The notes beneath the pieces are model-generated. The model was not told where the DNA came from, did not search any database, and saw only the letters and a program-made list of their open reading frames with translations. A stretch of DNA of 64,000 nt from Olsenella timonensis (lineage in GTDB: Bacteria > Actinomycetota > Coriobacteriia > Coriobacteriales > Atopobiaceae), in the NCBI RefSeq assembly GCF_900119915.1, contig NZ_LT635455.1:930001-994000 (forward strand). The letters are read 5' to 3'. The position numbers and the translations under genes were made by a program. Shown piece by piece: positions 19,945 to 29,376 of this stretch; the first letter of the stretch is position 1; the number at the start of each line of letters is the position of its first letter.

Positions 19945-21215
19945 GCGAGGCGCGCGGCGTCGCACTCGTCAACCTCGGGTGCCGCGTGAACCGCGTCGAG
20001 CTCGACCACATGGCGCTCGAGCTCGAGCGGGCGGGCGCTGAGCTCGTTCCCGAGCGCGACGCCCGCGTCGTGATCGTCAACACCTGCGCCGTCACGGGAG
20101 AGGCCGAGGCCAAGACGAGAAAGGCCGTCCGTCACGCGGCGGCGCTGCCGGACGCGCCGCTCGTCATCGCCACGGGATGCGTGGCGAGCCTCTTCGCCGA
20201 CGACCTGGCGGCGCTCGCGCCCAACGTGCGCGTCGAGAAGGACAAGGGCTCCGTCGCGGCGCTCGCCGTTCGGGAGCTGGGGCTCGCGGAGGCCGGGTCG
20301 GGGGCGGAGGTCGCCTGCGGCGCGCCCACGCCGACCGGGCGCACGCGCCCCGGCATCAAGATCCAGGACGGCTGCGACAACCGCTGCACCTACTGCATCG
20401 TCTGGCGCGCCCGCGGCGCGGCGCGCTCCATGGCACCCGCCGACGTCGCGTCCGCGGTGCGCGCGGCCCAGGGCCGCGGCGCGCGCGAGGTCGTGCTGAC
20501 GGGCATCAACCTCGGAAGCTACCGCGCGGCAGACGCCCGCGGCCGCGAGCTCGACCTGCCCGCCCTTCTCGAGCTCCTGCTCTCCCAGACCGACGTCGAG
20601 CGCATCCGCCTCTCCTCCATCGAGCCGCCTGACGTCACGCGCGAGCTCTGCTCCACCATGGCGGCTGCCGGCGGGCGCATCGCGCCCTTCCTGCACGTCT
20701 GCCTCCAGTCCGGCTGCGACGCGACCCTCGGGCGCATGGCGCGCGTCTATCGCTCTGCCGACTTCCGTCGCGTGGTGGCGACGGCGCGCGAGCTCCTGCC
20801 GCACGTCGCGATCGGAACCGACCTCATCGTCGGCTTCCCCGGCGAGACCGACGCCGACTTCGGGGAGTCGCTCGCCTTCTGCCGCGAGATGCGCTTCTCC
20901 AGGATGCACGTCTTCCGCTACTCGCGGCGTCCCGGGACGCCCGCCGCGACGATGGGAGGCCAGGTCGACCCCCGCGTCATGGCCGACCGCGCCGCGCGCG
21001 CACGGGAGCTCGCCGCCGTGATGTGTCGTGCCGAGGCAGCACGGCTCGTGGGCACCGACGACCTCGTCGTCGTGCAGGCGCCGGGCCGGGGCGTCACCGG
21101 CGGGCTCTTCGACGCGCTCGTCGACGCGGCGGCCCCGGTCGGCTCGCTCGTGCCCGTGCGCGTGACGGGCGTGGCGGACGACGGGGCCACCCTGCTCACC
21201 GGGCCCCGGGGATAG
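19941..21215 (+). CDS. mtaB: tRNA t6A37 methylthiotransferase MtaB
   Basis: This 424-residue methylthiotransferase converts t6A at tRNA position 37 to ms2t6A. The N-terminal cluster domain begins [14 protein letters not shown] (C14) with [14 protein letters not shown] further on. The radical SAM cysteines are C145-x3-C149-x2-C152 (CDNRCTYC), and a TRAM-like C-terminus follows. The CRVN signature separates MtaB from MiaB (CQMN) and RimO (CAKN), both also in this window. It starts at GTG 19941, coupled to dnaJ. Confidence 0.93.
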   Translation: MSEARGVALVNLGCRVNRVELDHMALELERAGAELVPERDARVVIVNTCAVTGEAEAKTRKAVRHAAALPDAPLVIATGCVASLFADDLAALAPNVRVEKDKGSVAALAVRELGLAEAGSGAEVACGAPTPTGRTRPGIKIQDGCDNRCTYCIVWRARGAARSMAPADVASAVRAAQGRGAREVVLTGINLGSYRAADARGRELDLPALLELLLSQTDVERIRLSSIEPPDVTRELCSTMAAAGGRIAPFLHVCLQSGCDATLGRMARVYRSADFRRVVATARELLPHVAIGTDLIVGFPGETDADFGESLAFCREMRFSRMHVFRYSRRPGTPAATMGGQVDPRVMADRAARARELAAVMCRAEAARLVGTDDLVVVQAPGRGVTGGLFDALVDAAAPVGSLVPVRVTGVADDGATLLTGPRG

Positions 21216-21329
21216 GGTTTGGGCTCAGCGCGAGCGCGTCGGCACGCTCACCTGCTCGAGAAATGCCAGGTAGCGTGACTTCATCACCCATGTTGGCACC
21301 CTCGCAGCCCCAAAACCGGACCCAAACCC
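21215..21329. repeat. Inverted repeat enclosing smaller hairpins between mtaB and phoH
   Basis: GGGTTTGGG (21215-21223) is the reverse complement of CCCAAACCC (21321-21329). Inside, GAGCG/CGCTC and TGCCA/TGGCA can form two short hairpins, so the element could fold as a branched structure. It begins inside the last bases of mtaB and ends 31 bp before the phoH -10 candidate. Its function is unknown; it could be a 3'-end structure of mtaB mRNA. Confidence 0.45.
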
Positions 21330-21360
21330 GCGTGCCCTGCGCCGCGGGCCCTCCATCGGC

Positions 21361-21366
21361 TATCAT
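21361..21366 (+). promoter_or_regulatory. -10 candidate of the phoH operon
   Basis: TATCAT lies 31 bp before the phoH ATG, followed by AAGGAGGAG as ribosome-binding site. The -35 region is GC-rich with no clear hexamer. Confidence 0.4.
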
Positions 21367-21397
21367 CTAGGAACGCGAAGCGCCGTCAAGGAGGAGC

Positions 21398-22357
21398 ATG
21401 GAGCCCACGCAGGTGCGCCTGACCATACCCGACTCGGTGGACCCGACCACGCTGATGGGCCCCGCCGACACGCTGCTGCGCCGCGTCGAGGGCGCCTTCG
21501 ACGCCATGGTCTCGGTCCGCGGAAACCAGGTGAGCGTCTCCGGCCCCGCCGACGTCGTCGACCAGGTGACCTCAGTCTTCTCGCGCCTGATTCGCCTTGT
21601 CGAGATGGGGGAGGCCCCCTCTGCCGGCGAGGTGGACGTCATCATCGACCAGGTCCGCCACGGCGCCGAGCGCTCGGTCACGGGCGCCGACGACATCCTG
21701 CTCACCTTCCGAGGCCGTGCCATCCGCCCCAAGACCTCGGGCCAGAAGCGCTACGTCGACGCCATCCGCTCGAGCACCGTCACCTTTGGCCTCGGCCCCG
21801 CCGGCACCGGCAAGACCTACCTCGCGATGGCCATGGCCGTGGCCGCGCTCAAGCGCCGCGAGGTCGGGCGCATCGTGCTCGCGCGCCCCGTCGTGGAGGC
21901 GGGCGAGTCGCTCGGCTTCCTGCCCGGCACGCTGGCCGAGAAGCTCGACCCCTACGTGCGCCCGCTCTACGACGCGCTCTTCGACATGACCGACATCGAG
22001 AAGGGCAACGTCTTGATCGAACAGGGCGTCATCGAGATCGCCCCGCTCGCCTACATGCGCGGCCGCACCTTCAACAACGCCTTCGTCATTCTCGACGAGG
22101 CGCAGAACACCACGCCCGAGCAGATGAAGATGTTCCTCACGCGCCTGGGCTTCTCGTCCACCTTCGTGGTGACCGGAGACGCCTCCCAGCGCGACCTGCC
22201 GGGGGAGGGCGGGCTGGAGTCCGCCCGTCGCGTCCTCGAGGGCATGGAGGGCGTCTCGTTCGTCGATCTCGACCGCAACGACATCGTCCGCCACGCGCTC
22301 GTCGCGCGCATCGTCGACGCCTACGAGCGCGACGCGGCGGAGAGGGGGTGCGCATGA
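21398..22357 (+). CDS. phoH: PhoH-like ATPase
   Basis: This 319-residue protein has a P-loop ATPase core with Walker A GPAGTGKT at 133-140 and Walker B FVILDEAQNTT further on, as in PhoH/PhoL proteins. Family members are linked to RNA metabolism, and the pairing with ybeY is widely conserved. The N-terminal about 100 residues form a KH-like region. AAGGAGGAGC precedes the ATG. It heads a tightly coupled run phoH-ybeY-dgkA-era-recO; its stop overlaps ybeY (ATGA). Confidence 0.93.
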   Translation: MEPTQVRLTIPDSVDPTTLMGPADTLLRRVEGAFDAMVSVRGNQVSVSGPADVVDQVTSVFSRLIRLVEMGEAPSAGEVDVIIDQVRHGAERSVTGADDILLTFRGRAIRPKTSGQKRYVDAIRSSTVTFGLGPAGTGKTYLAMAMAVAALKRREVGRIVLARPVVEAGESLGFLPGTLAEKLDPYVRPLYDALFDMTDIEKGNVLIEQGVIEIAPLAYMRGRTFNNAFVILDEAQNTTPEQMKMFLTRLGFSSTFVVTGDASQRDLPGEGGLESARRVLEGMEGVSFVDLDRNDIVRHALVARIVDAYERDAAERGCA

Positions 22358-22869
22358 GGGTCTCCAACGAATACGACGTCACGCGCGACGAGGGCGTCTC
22401 CTGTCCGCTCGGCGACGACCAGATAGCCGCCGTCTGCGACCGCGTGCTCGCCGAGGAGGGCGTCGAGCGCCCGTGCCTGGTCTCGGTCTCGCTCGTCGGC
22501 GAGGACCGCATCCGGGCGATCAACGCCGAGTGGCGCGGCGTCGACGCGGCGACCGACGTCATCTCGCTCGAGTGCGAGCGCCCCGACGACCCCGCGCTCG
22601 CGCCGGGCGAGCCCTGCGAGCTCGGCGACATCGTGCTCGCGCCCGCCTACGTCGCCCGGCAGGCGGTCGCCTTCGGCACCACCGAGGCCGACGAGCACCG
22701 CCTGCTGCTCGTGCACGGGCTGCTTCACCTGCTCGGCCGCGACCACCTCGACGAGGCCAGCGCGGAGGCTATGGAGGCGCGCGAGGACGCGCTCCTCGCC
22801 CTGGTGCCCACCGACGGCACGCTCGACCGCGTCGTCATCACGCGGCATCGAGAGGGGGCCGGCGCATGA
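22354..22869 (+). CDS. ybeY: Endoribonuclease / rRNA maturation factor YbeY
   Basis: This 171-residue metalloprotein acts in 16S rRNA 3'-end maturation and ribosome quality control. The zinc site H-x3-H-x5-H is H121-H125-H131 (HGLLHLLGRDH), invariant in the family. The ATG at 22354 overlaps the phoH stop (ATGA); an in-frame GTG six bases upstream is possible but adds only two residues. Its own stop overlaps dgkA. Confidence 0.94.
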   Translation: MRVSNEYDVTRDEGVSCPLGDDQIAAVCDRVLAEEGVERPCLVSVSLVGEDRIRAINAEWRGVDAATDVISLECERPDDPALAPGEPCELGDIVLAPAYVARQAVAFGTTEADEHRLLLVHGLLHLLGRDHLDEASAEAMEAREDALLALVPTDGTLDRVVITRHREGAGA

Positions 22870-23246
22870 TTCCCGGCTCCAAGAGCGGCCACCCTGGGTT
22901 CCGCAAGAGCTTCCTCTTCGCCATCCAGGGCTTTCGCACCGCAGTAGCCACCGAGCGCAACATCAAGGTCATGCTCGCCGCGGGCGTCTGCGCCGTCGTC
23001 GCCGGTCTGGCGCTGCAGATTGACCTGCTCAGCTGGGCAATCATCCTGTTGTGCTGCGGGGTCGTCATCATGGCGGAGCTGCTCAACACCGCCGTGGAGA
23101 CCGTGGTGGACCTCGTCTCTCCCGAGTTCCACCCGCTCGCCGGGCGCGCCAAGGACATCGCGGCCGCCGCCGTGTGGGTGCTCTCGTGCATCGTCGCCGT
23201 GGTGGGCGTGCTGGTCTTCGCCAACGCGATTCTCTCGCGCCTCTAG
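22866..23246 (+). CDS. dgkA: Diacylglycerol / undecaprenol kinase family protein
   Basis: This 126-residue integral membrane kinase has three transmembrane helices. The active-site helix reads MAELLNTAVETVVDL, followed by AKDIAAAAV, the DgkA signature. In Gram-positive bacteria homologues phosphorylate undecaprenol rather than diacylglycerol, so lipid-carrier recycling for wall synthesis is the more likely role. The ATG overlaps the ybeY stop (ATGA). The order ybeY-dgkA-(cdd)-era is the Bacillus one without cdd. Confidence 0.92.
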   Translation: MIPGSKSGHPGFRKSFLFAIQGFRTAVATERNIKVMLAAGVCAVVAGLALQIDLLSWAIILLCCGVVIMAELLNTAVETVVDLVSPEFHPLAGRAKDIAAAAVWVLSCIVAVVGVLVFANAILSRL

Positions 23247-23261
23247 CGCAAAGGAGCTCTC

Positions 23262-24173
23262 ATGACCGACAAGAACGCGCCCTTCACCAGCGGCTTCGTC
23301 GCGCTCGTGGGGCGCCCCAACGCGGGCAAGTCCACGCTGCTCAACGCCATCATGGGCGAGAAGCTCGCCATCACGAGCCCCGTGGCGCAGACCACGCGCC
23401 GCCGCATGCGCGCCGTGGTCAACACCGACCACTCCCAGCTCGTGATCATCGACACGCCGGGCCTGCACAAGCCCAAGGACGCCCTCGGCTCCGAGCTCAA
23501 CAAGAGCGCCCTCGGAGAGCTGGCGGACGCCGACGTGGTCGCCTTCCTCGTGGACGCGACCAAGCCCGTGGGCCGCGGCGACGAGTGGGTCGCCAGCCAC
23601 GTGGCCCGTGCGGACGCCGACTACAAGCTGCTCGTGCTCACGAAGGCGGACGTGGCCAGACCCGAGCAGGTCGCTGCCCAGCTCGAGGCCGCGCGCGGCC
23701 TCGCGGAGTTCGACGACGCGCTCGTGGTCTCGGCGACCGAGGGCTTCAACGTGGACGCCTTCGTCGAGCTCGTCTCCGCGCACCTGCCCGAGGGGCCGCG
23801 CTGGTTCCCGGAGGACATGGACGTCGACGCCTCGCCCGAGGAGCTCGTCGCGGAGTTCGTGCGCGAGAAGCTCTTCCTGCACCTGCGCCAGGAGCTCCCG
23901 CACTCCGTGGGCGTCATCTGCGACGACATCGACTTCACCGACGACGACCACGCCACCATCACGGCCACCATCCTCGTGGAGCGCGAGGGGCAGAAGGGCA
24001 TCGTCGTCGGTCGCGGGGGTCAGATGATCAAGCAGGTGGGCACCGAGGCGCGCCGCGACATCGAGCGCCTGCTCAATTGCAAGGTCTTTCTCGACCTCAC
24101 GGTGCGCGTCTCCCCGGCGTGGCGCCGCGACGCGCGGCAGATCCGCCGCCTCGGCTACTCCGTGGAGGAGTAG
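23262..24173 (+). CDS. era: GTPase Era
   Basis: This 303-residue GTPase binds the 3' end of 16S rRNA and assists 30S assembly. G1 is GRPNAGKST (17-25), G3 DTPGLHKP, G4 TKAD. A C-terminal KH domain contains VGRGGQMIKQVGTEARRDIE. AAAGGAG lies before the ATG at 23262. It acts with YbeY, encoded upstream, and is separated from recO by two bases. Confidence 0.96.
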   Translation: MTDKNAPFTSGFVALVGRPNAGKSTLLNAIMGEKLAITSPVAQTTRRRMRAVVNTDHSQLVIIDTPGLHKPKDALGSELNKSALGELADADVVAFLVDATKPVGRGDEWVASHVARADADYKLLVLTKADVARPEQVAAQLEAARGLAEFDDALVVSATEGFNVDAFVELVSAHLPEGPRWFPEDMDVDASPEELVAEFVREKLFLHLRQELPHSVGVICDDIDFTDDDHATITATILVEREGQKGIVVGRGGQMIKQVGTEARRDIERLLNCKVFLDLTVRVSPAWRRDARQIRRLGYSVEE

Positions 24174-24175
24174 GC

Positions 24176-24925
24176 GTGGCCGGCAGGCGCACCTATCGCA
24201 CCCGCGCCATCGTGCTCGACCGCACCAAGCTGGCCGAGCAGGACCTCATCCTGACGCTGCTCTCCGCCGACGGCAGCCAGGTGAGAGCCGTCGCAAAGGG
24301 CGCGCGCAAGCCGGGCGGCCGCCTCGCGGCGCGCGTCGAGCTCTTCTGCGAGACCGACTTCCTCCTCGCCGCCGGACGTTCCCTGGACGTCGTGAGCGAG
24401 GCCTCGCTCGTCGAGCCGCACGCGGGCCTGCGCGGCGACTACGAGCGGGTCGCGGCGGCGAGCGTCGTTGCCGAGGTCGCGCGTCTCACCTGCTACGAGG
24501 ACGCTCCGGACCCCTTCCTCTATCCCGTCTGCTCGCGAGCGCTGCGGGCCTGTGAGGAGGCCGCGGACCGCGCCCACCTCGACCTCGTCGTAGCAGCCTA
24601 TGCGATGAAGGTCCTGGCGCACGGCGGCTGGCGTCCCGAGCTCACGGGCTGCTGCGCCTGCGGGGATGAGGACCTCGCGTACTTCTCGGCCTCCGCTGGC
24701 GGCGCGCTCTGCGCGAGCTGCGCCCGCGAGGTCGCCGGTGCACAGGAGGCGGGCCCTAGCCAGATGGCATGGCTTCGCTCGCTTCTTGCCTGCACCTTTG
24801 ATGAGCTTCTTGCCGCGCAGGTGGACTCAGAGACCGCGCTTGCGCTTCTCGGCATCGCCCATGTCTGGGCTGCGACCCACCTCGACGCCCGCCTGCGCGC
24901 GATGGAGTTCTACCTCGGCGTGTGA
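24176..24925 (+). CDS. recO: DNA repair protein RecO
   Basis: This 249-residue protein loads RecA onto single-stranded DNA with RecR. It has an N-terminal OB fold (TRAIVLDRTKLAEQDLILTLLS) and a C-terminal zinc-binding segment with two Cys pairs (CCACG and CASC). The start is GTG 24176, two bases after the era stop. era-recO adjacency is common in Gram-positives. It is convergent with the minus-strand gene 24927-25940, with one base between the stop codons. Confidence 0.93.
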   Translation: MAGRRTYRTRAIVLDRTKLAEQDLILTLLSADGSQVRAVAKGARKPGGRLAARVELFCETDFLLAAGRSLDVVSEASLVEPHAGLRGDYERVAAASVVAEVARLTCYEDAPDPFLYPVCSRALRACEEAADRAHLDLVVAAYAMKVLAHGGWRPELTGCCACGDEDLAYFSASAGGALCASCAREVAGAQEAGPSQMAWLRSLLACTFDELLAAQVDSETALALLGIAHVWAATHLDARLRAMEFYLGV

Positions 24926-24926
24926 C

Positions 24927-25940
24927 CTACTCCCAAGTATGCTGACTGAGCAGACTGGCAATCTCCCTCGTATCTGGCAGCTCCTTGAGTCCTAGAACCC
25001 CAGACAGGTCGAAGACGCGGCCACCCATGGGTGCCCCTGGCGTGACCTTACGGAAGTTCGTCTCATAGAACCGCTCCACAAAGAAGAACTTTCGGTCAAT
25101 GGTCCTGCTCACGCCTGTCTCGACCTCATGGTCCAGTGCGTCAAGGATGCGTTTGTTCCAGTCCTTTGGCACATGCCCGTCGAGGTGCTTCATCGTTTCT
25201 TCGCCGTCAGCAAAGGATACGCTGCATGTCCCCGTGACCTTACCGATCGCCCTAAGGCTCTTGTCTCGGTACAAACCCAGATAACGGAATTCCCGAAGGC
25301 GAGTTTCAAGCCCGCAGTAGTAGAGATCGTGCTCGAAGGCGTAGTCAAAGGTCGCGTTTGCCAGCTGCATCCTAAGTCGAGATTCTGCGCCGTCGTCTTT
25401 CATGAGGCCATCGTGCTCGCAGTAGTCTCTAAAGTCATCCAGTATGTCTTGCATCTCGTAGTCACGCTCGTCGAGCGCGCCCTCTACTGCCGCCATGATG
25501 CTCGCAAAGGTTGCGTGAGCATGTCGAACGAGAGCGTCGTGGCTTCGGTTGTGTTCGGCTACGATTTGTTTGATGCATTTCTCGAATTGAGGCTTTAGCT
25601 CAGTTGGCGCCAAGGTAAGCAGGACGTTGCGCGAGTCGTGTCCGATGGCGTTCAGATGATGCTTGAGCTGATCCAACGAGAATGAATTTGCGTTTCGCTT
25701 TGTCTCAACGACAAGCTTGAATCCAGCCTGGGAGATGGTGGCATCGGGCACGCTGCTCGCGTTCTTCTCCTGAATTGTGAAGACTGGCTCCGCCTCGAAG
25801 CTGTCGAGGCGGGCGATGTCCTTCAGCGCTCGATAGAACTTGTCGGGGGAGTATTGGTAGAGGCGCGATAGCAGCAGCATCGTATTCGCGGTCGCCACAT
25901 TCTCCTTCTGGTGGTAGCGCTGGAAATAGTGGATGCGCAT
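24927..25940 (-). CDS. Uncharacterised protein with PD-(D/E)XK nuclease signature
   Basis: I do not recognise this 337-residue protein as a named family. Residues 65-81 contain P65-D66, then thirteen residues on E79-T-K81 preceded by hydrophobic LVV. That is the spacing and context of a PD-(D/E)XK nuclease active site. No Walker motif, membrane segment or signal peptide is seen; the C-terminal two thirds are mixed helix/strand. GGAGGAATC directly precedes the ATG, so the start is secure. Codon use and base composition are clearly less GC-rich than in recO and rpsO on either side, and the gene interrupts an otherwise housekeeping order. It is probably acquired and may be a lone defence or restriction-like nuclease. 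Activity and role are inference. Confidence 0.75.
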   Translation of the reverse strand: MRIHYFQRYHQKENVATANTMLLLSRLYQYSPDKFYRALKDIARLDSFEAEPVFTIQEKNASSVPDATISQAGFKLVVETKRNANSFSLDQLKHHLNAIGHDSRNVLLTLAPTELKPQFEKCIKQIVAEHNRSHDALVRHAHATFASIMAAVEGALDERDYEMQDILDDFRDYCEHDGLMKDDGAESRLRMQLANATFDYAFEHDLYYCGLETRLREFRYLGLYRDKSLRAIGKVTGTCSVSFADGEETMKHLDGHVPKDWNKRILDALDHEVETGVSRTIDRKFFFVERFYETNFRKVTPGAPMGGRVFDLSGVLGLKELPDTREIASLLSQHTWE

Positions 25941-26241
25941 GATTCCTCCGCTCGTCGAAACGTCGTAACCATCGTAACGCTCTGACCGACGGCCCCTTTT
26001 GTGCGCACCTCGCTTTGCGGGTTTTTGGGGTTTGCCCCATCGGGCTTCTCGCAGCCGGGAATATGGTTGATGCGGCGCCGGGATCGATCGATGCCCTGAG
26101 CTTCGTGGATTTTCTGGCGAGAAGGACCCGGGCGCGCAACTGTGGTACCATACCGCAGGTCAGTACCCCGTACCTGGTGGTCCGCCGACTGCCTGACGGC
26201 CATCCCAGTTCGGGGCGAATCTATGTGAAGGGAGTTTCACC
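25941..26241. other. 301-bp gap between the nuclease-like gene and rpsO
   Basis: The gap holds the upstream region of the minus-strand gene, with two direct copies of TCGTAAC (25963-25969, 25972-25978) and a weak minus-strand -10 (TACGAT). A small GGGGTTTGCCCC hairpin is at 26026-26037. The rpsO promoter (extended -10 TGGTACCAT, 26143-26151) and an about 85-nt rpsO leader follow. I see no ORF or RNA gene in it. Confidence 0.6.
26143..26151 (+). promoter_or_regulatory. Extended -10 promoter of rpsO
   Basis: TGGTACCAT gives a TGn extension and a -10 of TACCAT, placing the start near 26158. The leader of about 84 nt before the ATG could host S15 autoregulation, but I could not assign a known S15-binding fold. 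Confidence 0.5.
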
Positions 26242-26520
26242 ATGGCAGTTTCCAAGGAGCGCAAGGCCGAGCTGGTGGCCCAGTACGGCAAGGGCGAGAA
26301 GGACTCCGGCTCCGCCGAGGTCCAGGTTGCCCTGCTCACCGAGCGCATCAAGGGCCTCACCGAGCACATGAAGGTCCACCCGAAGGACTTCCACACCCGC
26401 CGCGGCCTGCTGATGCTCGTCGGCAAGCGTCGCCGTCTGCTGTCCTACATCAAGGCTCGCAACATCGAGGAGTACCGCGCCCTCATCAAGAGCCTCGGCA
26501 TCCGCGACAACATCCAGTAA
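26242..26520 (+). CDS. rpsO: 30S ribosomal protein S15
   Basis: This 92-residue protein carries the uS15 hallmarks: TGSAEVQ-like DSGSAEVQVALLTERI and the C-terminal HPKDFHTRRGLLMLVGKRRRLLSYI. It binds the central domain of 16S rRNA. GAAGGGAG precedes the ATG at 26242. As in most bacteria it is followed by pnp, but here a strong terminator separates them. Confidence 0.97.
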   Translation: MAVSKERKAELVAQYGKGEKDSGSAEVQVALLTERIKGLTEHMKVHPKDFHTRRGLLMLVGKRRRLLSYIKARNIEEYRALIKSLGIRDNIQ

Positions 26521-26531
26521 AGCGGTTCTTC

Positions 26532-26559
26532 GGAGGGGCGCCCGCGGGCGCCCTTCTTT
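26532..26559 (+). terminator. Intrinsic terminator between rpsO and pnp
   Basis: GGGCGCCC (26536-26543) pairs with GGGCGCCC (26546-26553), each arm being self-complementary, with weaker flanking pairs and a TTCTTT tail. Some read-through into pnp is likely because no strong separate pnp promoter is apparent. Confidence 0.75.
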
Positions 26560-26648
26560 GGTATGTCCGCGAGAAGCGCGGACGGGCGGCCGGGAGGCCG
26601 CCGAGACGGCCCGCCTGCAACGGGGCAGGCGGAGATAAGGGAAATGAA

Positions 26649-28889
<2,241 letters not shown>

Positions 28890-28919
28890 CGCGTCGTCAT
28901 CCTCTGACGCGAGCTAACC

Positions 28920-28986
28920 GACGCCCGGCGTTCCTCCAGGAAGTGCGCTTCGCGGAACTTCCTTTCGGAACGCCGGGCGTCCTTTC
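28920..28986 (+). terminator. Composite hairpin terminator after pnp
   Basis: An outer perfect 15-bp stem, GACGCCCGGCGTTCC (28920-28934) with its complement (28967-28981), encloses an inner hairpin AGGAAGT/ACTTCCT (28938-28944, 28957-28963) capped by a GC-rich UUC loop. CTTTCG follows. The stability is far beyond ordinary terminators; the weak T-run suggests it may also protect the 3' end. Confidence 0.65.
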
Positions 28987-29080
28987 GTCGCTCGGCTGGG
29001 CCCCTTGCCAAGGTGACGGCGACGCCGTCCTTCTCGCCCCTCCCGTCGCGCCCTTCTCGTCCCTCCCCTCGCGCCTCTCG

Positions 29081-29204
29081 TCGAGTGTACGAAACTCGTT
29101 ATATGCCACCGGCGGCGCAACATATCCCAACTGGGCAAACGTCGGCCTCTTAGTCCAGTGAGCGCCGTTTTTGGGGCGCGGGAGCGGCACTTTCGTACAC
29201 TCGA
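29081..29204. repeat. 124-bp inverted-repeat element with three internal hairpins
   Basis: TCGAGTGTACGAAA (29081-29094) and TTTCGTACACTCGA (29191-29204) are perfect reverse complements 96 bp apart. Between them lie three further pairings in series: ATATG/CATAT (29101-29105, 29121-29125), ACTGGGC/GTCCAGT (29130-29136, 29153-29159, one wobble) and GCGCC/GGCGC (29162-29166, 29175-29179). It would fold as a four-way junction in DNA or RNA. It may be a MITE-like mobile remnant or a structured RNA. No target-site duplication is apparent. Confidence 0.75.
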
Positions 29205-29293
29205 TGATGGGGGATTCCCGACCGCACGAGCGTCCCGCCTCCTCCGCGCCGTGAAGCCCTCGTGGAGCCGCTCGGCGCGAGGTCCTTCTCGAC

Positions 29294-29299
29294 TACAAT
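29294..29299 (+). promoter_or_regulatory. -10 element of rnj
   Basis: TACAAT predicts a start near 29306. This is 2 bp before an in-frame ATG (29308) and about 70 bp before the preferred rnj start. No clear -35 is visible. Confidence 0.45.
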
Positions 29300-29376
29300 T
29301 GGCCTGTATGCGAACTGGCACGGCCAACGGCCGTCTCATAGCACTGAAGGACCCACCCGAAAGGAATCCCCTAGGA

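Larger units (their letters stand above)
28890..29376. other. 487-bp gap between pnp and rnj
   Basis: From left to right it holds the composite pnp terminator (28920-28986), a pyrimidine-rich stretch, a 124-bp element bounded by a perfect 14-bp inverted repeat (29081-29204), and the probable rnj promoter (TACAAT at 29294-29299). I find no supportable protein-coding gene in it, on either strand. Confidence 0.7.

Noticed and set aside
21224-21320. T-box or riboswitch ahead of phoH
   Set aside because: No conserved T-box bulge or known aptamer core could be matched, and the element lies upstream of the likely phoH promoter.
22725-24925. Long alternative plus- and minus-strand frames across dgkA-era-recO
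   Set aside because: They overlap genes with intact motifs. The long plus-strand frame from 23051 is only real in its last 249 codons, which are recO.
28943-29161. A 72-codon plus-strand ORF in the pnp-rnj gap
   Set aside because: It starts inside the pnp terminator hairpin, has no ribosome-binding site and runs through the inverted-repeat element.
29081-29204. Interpretation of the inverted repeat as an insertion sequence end pair
   Set aside because: Only 96 bp lie between the arms, with no transposase and no target-site duplication visible. At most it is a non-autonomous element.
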